In this document: positions 7,031-13,927 of the stretch, piece by piece
Layout: every line of letters begins with the position of its first letter
Position numbering within the stretch: the stretch's first letter is position 1
Assembly (NCBI RefSeq): GCF_018119405.1
Contig: NZ_JAGPWC010000050.1
Coordinates: 1 to 37,294, forward strand
DNA length: 37,294 nt
DNA from: Massilia sp. ST3
Lineage (GTDB): Bacteria; Pseudomonadota; Gammaproteobacteria; Burkholderiales; Burkholderiaceae_D
Direction of reading: 5' to 3'
Notes under the pieces: generated by a model
Told to the model about the DNA's origin: nothing
Seen by the model: the letters and a program-made list of their open reading frames with translations, nothing else
The model's database searches: none
Translations under genes and position numbers: made by a program

Positions 7031-8578
7031 CTACACCCCCTGCGGATTCACCCTCTCCACCTTCGACTGCAGCTTGTTCAATCCCGACAGATACGCCTTG
7101 GCCGACGCCACGATGATGTCCGGATCCGCCCCCACCCCGTTGACGATCCGCCCGGAATGCGCCAGGCGGATGGTCACCTCCCCCTGCGAGGCCGGCCCGT
7201 TGCTGATCGCATTGATCGAAAACAGCACCTGCTCCGCCCCGCTCCCCACCACGCTTTCGATCGCCCGGATGGTCGCGTCCACCGGCCCGTCGCCGCTGCC
7301 CTCGGCCGCCACTTCCTTGCCGTCCATCGAGAACACGATGCGCGCATGCGGCAGCTCGCCCGTCTCCGAGCGCTGCGACAGGGAGACGAAGCGGTAGATC
7401 TCCGCCCCCTGGGCGCGGTCCTCGTCCGACACCAGCGCCATGATGTCCTCGTCAAAAATGTCGGCCTTGCGGTCCGCCAGCTCCTTGAAGCGGGCGAAGG
7501 CGGCGTTGACCTCGGCTTCGGAGTCCAGCGCGATGCCCAGCTCCTGCAGGCGCGCCTTGAACGCATTACGGCCGGATAGCTTGCCGAGCACGATCTTGTT
7601 GGCGGTCCAGCCCACGTCCTCGGCGCGCATGATCTCGTAGGTCTCACGCGCCTTCAGGATGCCGTCCTGGTGGATGCCCGAGGCGTGAGCGAAGGCGTTG
7701 GCGCCCACCACCGCCTTGTTCGGCTGCACCGCGAAACCCGTGATCTGCGAGACCATCTTCGAAGCCGGCACGATCTGGGTGGTGTCCACGCCGACGGCCA
7801 GGTTGTAGAAATCGTGGCGCGTGCGCAGTGCCATCACCACTTCCTCGAGCGAGGTGTTCCCTGCCCGCTCGCCCAGGCCGTTGATCGTGCACTCGACCTG
7901 GCGCGCGCCGCCGATGATCACGCCGGCCAGCGAATTCGCCACTGCCAGGCCGAGGTCGTTGTGGCAGTGGACCGACCACACCGCCTTGTCCGAATTCGGC
8001 ACCCGCTCGCGCAGGCGCCGGATGCGTTCGCCGAACTGCTCGGGCACGGCGTAGCCGACCGTGTCGGGGAAGTTGATGGTGGTGGCGCCTTCCGCGATCA
8101 CGGCCTCCAGCACGCGGCACAGGAAGTCCTCGTCCGAGCGGCTGCCGTCCTCGGGCGAGAACTCGATGTCGTCGGTGTGATGGCGGGCGTAGCGGATGGC
8201 CAGCCTGGCCTGTTCCAGCACCTGCTCGGGCTCCATGCGCAGCTTCATCTGCATGTGCAGCGGAGAAGTCGCGATGAAGGTGTGGATGCGCTTGCGCGCG
8301 GCGGGTTCGAGCGCCTCGGCGGCGCGGGCGATGTCGCGGTCGTTGGCGCGCGACAGCGAGCAGATGGTCGATTCGCGCACGGCGCCGGAGATCGCGCGGA
8401 TCGCGTCGAAGTCGCCAGGTGAGGCGGCCGCGAAGCCGGCCTCGATGACGTCGACCCGCAGACGCTCGAGCTGGCGCGCGATGCGCACCTTCTCGTCCTT
8501 CGTCATCGATGCCCCTGGCGACTGCTCGCCGTCGCGCAAGGTGGTATCGAAAATAATGAGCCGGTTCGGGTCGGGCAT
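7031..8578 (-). CDS. leuA: 2-isopropylmalate synthase
   Basis: A 515-residue enzyme joining acetyl-CoA and 2-oxoisovalerate, the committed step of leucine synthesis in the cytosol. The N-terminal HMGL-like TIM barrel shows IIFDTTLRDGEQSPGASM (metal ligand Asp11), the HCHNDLG motif (His204, His206) and NGLGERAGN (Asn near 241). The C-terminal part (from about residue 390) is the allosteric LeuA domain, with GDGPVDATIRAIESVVG, through which leucine usually inhibits the enzyme. ATG 8576-8578 follows GGAG at good spacing. pssA lies 50 bases upstream on the same strand. In Burkholderiales leuA normally follows ilvBNC-pssA; here an 8-kb block separates ilvC from pssA. Confidence 0.97.
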   Translation of the reverse strand: MPDPNRLIIFDTTLRDGEQSPGASMTKDEKVRIARQLERLRVDVIEAGFAAASPGDFDAIRAISGAVRESTICSLSRANDRDIARAAEALEPAARKRIHTFIATSPLHMQMKLRMEPEQVLEQARLAIRYARHHTDDIEFSPEDGSRSDEDFLCRVLEAVIAEGATTINFPDTVGYAVPEQFGERIRRLRERVPNSDKAVWSVHCHNDLGLAVANSLAGVIIGGARQVECTINGLGERAGNTSLEEVVMALRTRHDFYNLAVGVDTTQIVPASKMVSQITGFAVQPNKAVVGANAFAHASGIHQDGILKARETYEIMRAEDVGWTANKIVLGKLSGRNAFKARLQELGIALDSEAEVNAAFARFKELADRKADIFDEDIMALVSDEDRAQGAEIYRFVSLSQRSETGELPHARIVFSMDGKEVAAEGSGDGPVDATIRAIESVVGSGAEQVLFSINAISNGPASQGEVTIRLAHSGRIVNGVGADPDIIVASAKAYLSGLNKLQSKVERVNPQGV

Positions 8579-8628
8579 GGGGAGCTCCAGTCAACGTTGG
8601 GTGAATGTCGCGACGCTCCCAGCCTTCT

Positions 8629-9495
8629 TTAGCGCCGACCTTCCTCGTCGTGGTCGTCATCAAGCGGGATGATGCTCACCGGCCGGCCCCTGGCGCGGCG
8701 CATGACGAACACCACGTAGCCGGACAGGCCGTAGATCACGAAGATCGGCCACAGCACCTTGGGCGGGTCGATCGCCAGCAGCGCCAGCGCCAGCGCGATC
8801 AGGAAGACCACGATGAAGGGCACCGACTTGCGGAAATTGACGTCCTTGAAGCTGTAGAAAGGCACGTTCGAGACCATGGTCAGGCCCGCGAACACGGCGA
8901 TGCCCCAGCTCACCCAGTCCACCTGGCGCGAGCTGACGTTGATGTCGGGGTCGGTCATCATCATGATGAAGCCCACCACCAGGGCCGCCGCGGCCGGGCT
9001 GGGCAAGCCCTGGAAGAAGCGCTTGTCGACCACCTCGATATTGGTATTGAAACGGGCCAGGCGCAGCGCGGCGCCGGCGCAGTAGATGAAGGCGGCGATC
9101 CAGCCCAGCTTGCCCAGACCGCGCAGCGACCACTCGTAGATCACGAGCGCGGGCGCGGCGCCGAAGGACACCATGTCGGACAGGGAATCGTACTGGGCGC
9201 CGAACTCGGACTGGGTATTGGTCAGGCGCGCGATGCGGCCGTCCAGCGCATCCAGGATCATGGCGATGAACACGGCCCAGCAGGCGTGCTCGAAGCGCTG
9301 GTTCATCGCCATCACGATGGCGTAGAAGCCGCAGAACAACGCGGCGGTGGTAAAGGCGTTGGGCAGCAGATAGATGCCGCGGCCGCGCTCGCCGGGCTGG
9401 CGGTCTTCGGCGCGGCGTCCGAAACGCTTCAGGCGAGCGAAGCGCGGTGCTTTCGGCACGGCCCCCGGTGTTCTTCTTCTTGGAAAGGTTGGCAT
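8629..9495 (-). CDS. pssA: CDP-diacylglycerol-serine O-phosphatidyltransferase
   Basis: A 288-residue integral membrane enzyme making phosphatidylserine from CDP-diacylglycerol and serine, on the way to phosphatidylethanolamine. The CDP-alcohol phosphatidyltransferase signature DG-x2-AR-x8-G-x3-D-x3-D is complete: DALDGRIARL at 82-91 and GAQYDSLSD at 99-107. About six to eight hydrophobic segments follow, among them AALVVGFIMMM and VPFIVVFLIALALALLAI. The N-terminal 40 residues are basic and soluble, and the C-terminus is acidic (DDDHDEEGRR). The ATG at 9493-9495 has no strong Shine-Dalgarno sequence. A frame-shifted alternative start nearby gives a protein without family features. It probably forms an operon with leuA downstream. 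Confidence 0.95.
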   Translation of the reverse strand: MPTFPRRRTPGAVPKAPRFARLKRFGRRAEDRQPGERGRGIYLLPNAFTTAALFCGFYAIVMAMNQRFEHACWAVFIAMILDALDGRIARLTNTQSEFGAQYDSLSDMVSFGAAPALVIYEWSLRGLGKLGWIAAFIYCAGAALRLARFNTNIEVVDKRFFQGLPSPAAAALVVGFIMMMTDPDINVSSRQVDWVSWGIAVFAGLTMVSNVPFYSFKDVNFRKSVPFIVVFLIALALALLAIDPPKVLWPIFVIYGLSGYVVFVMRRARGRPVSIIPLDDDHDEEGRR

Positions 9496-9598
9496 AAGGA
9501 ATTTTCAAGTAAGCGCCAAACGGCTGTTCTCCGCATTATAGAGGTGGAGAACGCTTGTTAGCGAACCGTTACGCTTGGCAAAACCTTATTGTGCCGTT

Positions 9599-10384
9599 TT
9601 ACTTGAACCTGACCTTGCCCACCAGGCGCATCTGCAAGGTAGTTTCGCCCGGTTCGAAGCTCGGTTCCGGCATCGCATCGGCCATCTCGCGCTTGGCGCT
9701 CATACGGGCCATCATCGGCGCCGCCGCCATGTCGCCCTGACCGCCCGCATAGTTGCCCGAGCCTTCGAAATCGACGGTCTCGATCGAGGCGTCGGCCAGC
9801 TTGCGGCCCATGGCGTTGGCGATCGAGGCGATGCGCTCGTTCAGGTTCTTGTAGGTGGCGGCGATGCGCTGGTCGTCCAGGCGCTTCTCGGTGGCCGGGG
9901 CCAGGCCGAACTGGATACCGTTGATCGCCAGCACTTTTTGCGCACTGGCGGCGGTCTTCGGCAGGCTGTCCAGGCTGGTCGTCTTCATCTCCAGGTACTG
10001 GCCGACGCGCCAGGCCACCGGCACCGGCGGCTTGGCCACGCCATCGACCGGGCGCGGCGGCTGCACGTTTTCCGGATAGACCGGGTAGGTGAAATAGCCC
10101 ATCGTCTTGAACTCGGCGCGCGGATCAGCCTTGCGCAGGATCTCGGTGCCCTCCTTCATCTTGCGGTTGACGCGCTCGGCGGCCTTGGCCTTGTCCTTGT
10201 CGTGCTCTTCGACGCTGAAGGTGACGATGGCCTGGTCGTTGGCGTGGCGCACTTCGCCGAAGGCCGGGACGATCACCATGCTGCCTGCGGTCGATACCGC
10301 CGGCGACGGCGTGGCCGGGGCTTGTGCGTAGGCCTGGGAGGCGAACAGCAAAGCGATCAACAAGGCGGGTTTGGCGAGGGACAT
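9599..10384 (-). CDS. SIMPL-domain (DUF541) secreted protein
   Basis: A 261-residue exported protein with a signal peptide (MSLAKPALLIALLFASQAYA, cut before QAPA). The mature part is a SIMPL/DUF541 domain: VIVPAFGEVRHANDQAIVTF near its start, the helix AAERVNRKMKEGTEIL, a central beta region and EKRLDDQRIAATYKNLNERI, followed by a strand with GETTLQMRLVGKVRF at the end. A Gly/Met-rich insert (GNYAGGQGDMAAAP, then MMARM) lies near residue 215. ATG 10382-10384 is preceded by GGAG. These proteins are periplasmic or outer-membrane associated and oligomerise; roles in stress tolerance have been reported for relatives. It is the first gene of the block between pssA and ilvC. Confidence 0.85.
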   Translation of the reverse strand: MSLAKPALLIALLFASQAYAQAPATPSPAVSTAGSMVIVPAFGEVRHANDQAIVTFSVEEHDKDKAKAAERVNRKMKEGTEILRKADPRAEFKTMGYFTYPVYPENVQPPRPVDGVAKPPVPVAWRVGQYLEMKTTSLDSLPKTAASAQKVLAINGIQFGLAPATEKRLDDQRIAATYKNLNERIASIANAMGRKLADASIETVDFEGSGNYAGGQGDMAAAPMMARMSAKREMADAMPEPSFEPGETTLQMRLVGKVRFK

Positions 10385-10501
10385 GTTCTTCTCCTGAAAC
10401 TGGGACAGCGACATGCTGTCATGGGCGCCACGATACCGTTTTTCTCTGCGGCGTGAGGTTTCTGTAATGGAAAGTTGCAAACAATTGCAAATGGTGACGA
10501 A

Positions 10502-11410
10502 TCATGCGGCCGCTCGGTCGAACCCCGGCAAGGTCGCCAGTTGTCCGGTGGCGAACTCGATGAACAGCTTGGTGCGCAAAGGCTGGTACTGGCGCGACGG
10601 ATACAACAAATACAAATCCTGGGGCCGGGCCGACCACCCCGGTAACACGCGCACCAGCTCGCCGCTATCGAGCAGGTCGCGCACCAGCCATTCGGGACAC
10701 AGGCCGATGCCGCTGCCGAGCGCCAGGGCTTCGCGAATGGCCAGGGCATTGTTGACGCGATAGCGGCTGGCGGTTTCCACTTGCCGCTGTTCGCCCTCGC
10801 TGAACAGGTCGATCGTGGCGCCCGGCGTCCATGCGAAGCGCACGAAGTCGTGCGCCGGCAGGTCCGCGGGCTGCGCCGGCGCGCCGCGCCGCGCCAGGTA
10901 GGCCGGCGCGGCCACCAGCATGCGCGGGATCGTGGCCAGGTGGCGGCCGATGGCGTCCGGCGGCAAGCTGCCGCCCAGGCGAAACGCAAGATCGACGCCC
11001 TCCTCCACCAGGTCGACGAAACGGTCGTTGAGGATCAATTCGATCTCCATGCCCGGATGCGCCGCCAGGAACTGCTGGACCATGGCGTTCAGGCGGTATT
11101 GGCCCAGCGCGACCGGCGCATTGATACGCAGGAGCCCCGACGCCTGCCCCGTCATTCCCTGGACGCCGCTCACTGCGGCGTCGAACTGTTCCAGCACCAG
11201 CTTGGCGTCGCGGTAGAAGCGCTGCCCCTGCTCGGTGGGCGTCAGGCCGCGCGTGCTGCGCTCGAACAGGCGTACGGCCAGGTGGCGTTCCAGCTGGGCC
11301 AGCAGCTTGGAGACGGTAGGCTGGGTCGTGCCGTACTCGCGCGCGGCCGAGGACAGGCTGCCCAGTTCCACGGTCCGTACGAAAGTCCGCATCGCGCGCA
11401 AGGTATCCAT
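10502..11410 (-). CDS. LysR-family transcriptional regulator
   Basis: A 302-residue LysR-type regulator. The winged helix-turn-helix occupies about residues 1-60 (MDTLRAMRTFVRTVELGSLS, then AAREYGTTQPTVSKLLAQLE), followed by a linker helix and a two-lobed periplasmic-binding-like effector domain (from about residue 90, LLRINAPVALGQYRLN). The true start is ATG 11408-11410; the frame extends two codons to a TTG. The gene is divergent from the SGNH hydrolase gene with a 104-base gap, the standard setting for a LysR protein controlling its neighbour. A 20-base inverted repeat in the gap is a candidate operator. The effector is unknown. Confidence 0.93.
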   Translation of the reverse strand: MDTLRAMRTFVRTVELGSLSSAAREYGTTQPTVSKLLAQLERHLAVRLFERSTRGLTPTEQGQRFYRDAKLVLEQFDAAVSGVQGMTGQASGLLRINAPVALGQYRLNAMVQQFLAAHPGMEIELILNDRFVDLVEEGVDLAFRLGGSLPPDAIGRHLATIPRMLVAAPAYLARRGAPAQPADLPAHDFVRFAWTPGATIDLFSEGEQRQVETASRYRVNNALAIREALALGSGIGLCPEWLVRDLLDSGELVRVLPGWSARPQDLYLLYPSRQYQPLRTKLFIEFATGQLATLPGFDRAAA

Positions 11411-11458
11411 GCCCAAGTCATTCCCGATTCGAATAAGCGATCTTCCATCCTACCATCT

Positions 11459-11478
11459 TCATTCTCTTTTCTGAATGA
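11459..11478. promoter_or_regulatory. Inverted repeat, candidate LysR operator
   Basis: TCATTC (11459-11464) and GAATGA (11473-11478) are perfect complements around an 8-base AT-rich spacer, between the lysR gene and the hydrolase/ene-reductase operon. The size and AT-rich centre fit a dimeric LysR site. There is no direct evidence of binding. Confidence 0.4.
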
Positions 11479-11514
11479 CCTATCGTGGACTCGCTTACTT
11501 TAAAGGAGAACACG

Positions 11515-12783
11515 ATGACAACCCATTTAGCAGCGACCGCCTTTCTCGGCCTGGCCCTCGCCTTTGGCGGCGACGCACTCGCGGACGCCGAGGCGCCCGG
11601 GAAGGAACAATGGATCACCTCCTGGTATGCGGCGCCCCAGCCCGGCTGGGACGGCAGCTTCGTCCTGCCGATGAACGTGCCTGCCTACCTCGACAAGCAG
11701 ACCGTGCGCGACACCATCCGCCTGAGCACCGGCGGACGGCGCATCCGGCTGGTGTTCTCGAACCGCTACGGCAGCGCGCCGCTCAAGCTGGGCGAGGTCA
11801 GGGTGCACGGCGAGGCGGGCCAGCCGCAGCCGCTGCGCTTCGGGGGCAAGACCGATGCCGTCATCCCGCCCGGTGCGGCGCTGACGAGCGACGCCCTCGC
11901 CTTCCCAGTCTCGCCGCTGGCGCGCCTGAGCGTGAGCAGCTACCTGCCTGAACGCACCGCCGTGTCGACTTTCCACTGGGGCGGCCAGCAGAGCTTCCGG
12001 CTCCTGCCGGGCAATGTCGCCGGGAGCGCGAGCAGCCAGGCCGGCGTCCGCGTCGAAGGACGGCTGTTCCTGAACGCCGTGCTGGTCGAGGCCGCGCCGG
12101 GCAGCCGCACCATGGTGACCCTGGGCGATTCGATCACGGACGGGAATGGCTCGACGCCGGACGCGGACCGGCGCTGGCCGGATTTCCTGGCGCAGCGCCT
12201 GGCGCCGCATGGCGTCGCCGTCGCCAACGCCGGCATCTCGGGCGCGCGCCTGCTGCGGGACGGCATGGGCCGCAGTGCCCTGGCGCGCTTCGAGCAGGAC
12301 GTGCTCAGCCAGCCCGGTATCTCGGACCTGATCGTCCTGCTAGGCATTAACGATATCGGCTGGCCGGGCAGTCCCTTCGCACCGCAGGAACGCGCCGTGA
12401 CCCTGGACGAACTCAGCGCCGGCTACCGCCAGCTGGCCGCGGCGGCGCATGCACGCGGCGTGCGCGTGACCGCCGGCACCCTGCCGCCCTTCGAAGGCGC
12501 GCTCGAAGGCACGCCTTTCGCCGGCCACTACAGCCCCGCCAAGGAAAGCATGCGCCAGCAACTGAACGCCTGGATCCGCACCGCCGGCGTGTTCGATGCC
12601 GTCGTCGACTTCGATGCCGTGCTGCGCGACCCGGGCAACCCACGGCGGATGCGCGCCGCATTCGATTCGGGCGACCACCTGCATCCGGGCGACGCGGGCT
12701 ACCGCGCCATGGCGGCGGCGGTGGACATCGCGCCGATGCTGCGCCGTGCGCATGCCGCCACCGGCAAGGAGGGCACGCCATGA
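11515..12783 (+). CDS. Secreted SGNH/GDSL-family hydrolase
   Basis: A 422-residue serine esterase or carbohydrate esterase of the SGNH superfamily. A signal peptide (residues 1-24) is followed by an N-terminal beta-rich domain (about 30-190, with WITSWYAAPQPGW) typical of the two-domain 'SGNH hydrolase' group, and then the catalytic domain: block I VTLGDSITDG (Ser206), block II NAGISGARLL (Gly), block III LLGINDIG (Asn279) and block V DSGDHLHPGD (Asp387, His390). All four catalytic blocks are present. AAAGGAG seven bases before ATG 11515 fixes the start. The stop overlaps the start of the ene-reductase gene (ATGA), so the two are translationally coupled. The substrate is unknown, though relatives deacylate plant polysaccharides or small esters. 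Confidence 0.88.
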   Translation: MTTHLAATAFLGLALAFGGDALADAEAPGKEQWITSWYAAPQPGWDGSFVLPMNVPAYLDKQTVRDTIRLSTGGRRIRLVFSNRYGSAPLKLGEVRVHGEAGQPQPLRFGGKTDAVIPPGAALTSDALAFPVSPLARLSVSSYLPERTAVSTFHWGGQQSFRLLPGNVAGSASSQAGVRVEGRLFLNAVLVEAAPGSRTMVTLGDSITDGNGSTPDADRRWPDFLAQRLAPHGVAVANAGISGARLLRDGMGRSALARFEQDVLSQPGISDLIVLLGINDIGWPGSPFAPQERAVTLDELSAGYRQLAAAAHARGVRVTAGTLPPFEGALEGTPFAGHYSPAKESMRQQLNAWIRTAGVFDAVVDFDAVLRDPGNPRRMRAAFDSGDHLHPGDAGYRAMAAAVDIAPMLRRAHAATGKEGTP

Positions 12784-13895
12784 GCACGCGTTTGTTCGAA
12801 CAGTCCAGCCTGGGCGGCATGATCCTGCCTAACCGCATCGTCATGCCGCCGATGACGCGCGCCCGGGCAGCCGAAGGCGGCGTACCGACGCCCCTGATGG
12901 CCGAATACTACCGCCAGCGCGCCTCGGCCGGCCTGATCATCACCGAGGGTACGCAGGTGAGCCCCGAGGGCCAGGGGTATGCGTGGACGCCGGGCATCCA
13001 CAGCGCGGAACAGGTACAGGGCTGGCGCGCAGTCACCGCCGCGGTGCACGGGATGGGCGGGCGGATCTTTGCGCAGTTGTGGCACGTGGGCCGGCTGTCG
13101 CATGTCTCGCTGCAACCTGGCGGCGCGGCCCCGCTGGCCCCCTCGGCGCTGGTCGCGGACGGCGTGGAGGTCTTCATCGACCCGGACCGACTGGGCGCGG
13201 CCGCCGCGCAGGGCCGCAAGGTCCAGCATTCGCCACCGCGCGCACTGGCGGCCGGCGAAATCAAGGACATCGTCCGGCAGTTCGCCATGGCCGCCGCGAA
13301 CGCGATGGCGGCGGGTTTCGACGGCGTCGAGCTGCACGCCGCGAACGGCTACCTGATCAACCAGTTCATCGATTCGGGCGCCAACCTGCGTACCGATTGC
13401 TACGGCGGCACGCTCGCCAACCGGCTGCGCTTCCTGGCCGAGGTGACGCGGGCGGTGGCAGCGGTGACCGGCGCCGAGCGCGTCGGCGTGCGCTTCTCGC
13501 CGCTCACCACGGCCCAGGGCGCGGTCGACGACACGCCGGAGTCGACCTACCTGGCGGCGGCCAGGCTGATGGACGACATCGGCGTCGCCTACCTCCACAT
13601 CACCGAGGCCGACTGGGACGATGCACCCCTGATGCCGGCCGCATTCAAGGAAGCCCTGCGCATGGTGTTTGCGGGCGCGATGATCTATTCCGGCCACTAC
13701 GACCGCACGCGGGCGGAGCACGCCATCGGTCAAGGCTGGGCGGACCTGGTCGGCTTCGGCCGGCCCTTTATCGCCAACCCCGACCTGCCCCGCCGCCTGC
13801 GCACCGGTGCGGCGCTGAACATGGGCGACCCGAGCCGCTACTTCGGTGGCGCGGCGCGCGGCTACGTCGACTATCCGCCGCTCGCCGCGCGCTGA
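12780..13895 (+). CDS. Old yellow enzyme-type alkene reductase
   Basis: A 371-residue flavin-dependent ene-reductase (OYE/NemA/XenB type) that reduces activated C=C bonds of enones, nitroesters or similar electrophiles with NAD(P)H, in the cytosol. The TIM barrel begins NRIVMPPMTRARA and carries QLWHVGR (99-105), the substrate-anchoring pair His186/Asn189 with proton donor Tyr191 in ELHAANGYLINQF, RTDCYGG (205-210) and the phosphate-binding GFGRPFIANPDLP near the C-terminus. The length is normal. It overlaps the SGNH hydrolase gene by four bases. A hydrolase coupled to a reductase suggests the reductase acts on an acid or enone released by the hydrolase, or on a shared electrophilic stress; this is inference. 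Confidence 0.94.
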   Translation: MSTRLFEQSSLGGMILPNRIVMPPMTRARAAEGGVPTPLMAEYYRQRASAGLIITEGTQVSPEGQGYAWTPGIHSAEQVQGWRAVTAAVHGMGGRIFAQLWHVGRLSHVSLQPGGAAPLAPSALVADGVEVFIDPDRLGAAAAQGRKVQHSPPRALAAGEIKDIVRQFAMAAANAMAAGFDGVELHAANGYLINQFIDSGANLRTDCYGGTLANRLRFLAEVTRAVAAVTGAERVGVRFSPLTTAQGAVDDTPESTYLAAARLMDDIGVAYLHITEADWDDAPLMPAAFKEALRMVFAGAMIYSGHYDRTRAEHAIGQGWADLVGFGRPFIANPDLPRRLRTGAALNMGDPSRYFGGAARGYVDYPPLAAR

Positions 13896-13900
13896 GGCTA

Positions 13901-13915
13901 GTGCGCTTCTCGCAC
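13901..13915 (+). terminator. Small hairpin after the ene-reductase gene
   Basis: GTGCG (13901-13905) and CGCAC (13911-13915) form a 5-base stem with a 5-base loop six bases after the ene-reductase stop, in the 32-base gap to the convergent DUF2235 gene. There is no T-run; a weak terminator at best. Confidence 0.25.
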
Positions 13916-13927
13916 CAACGCCGCCTG

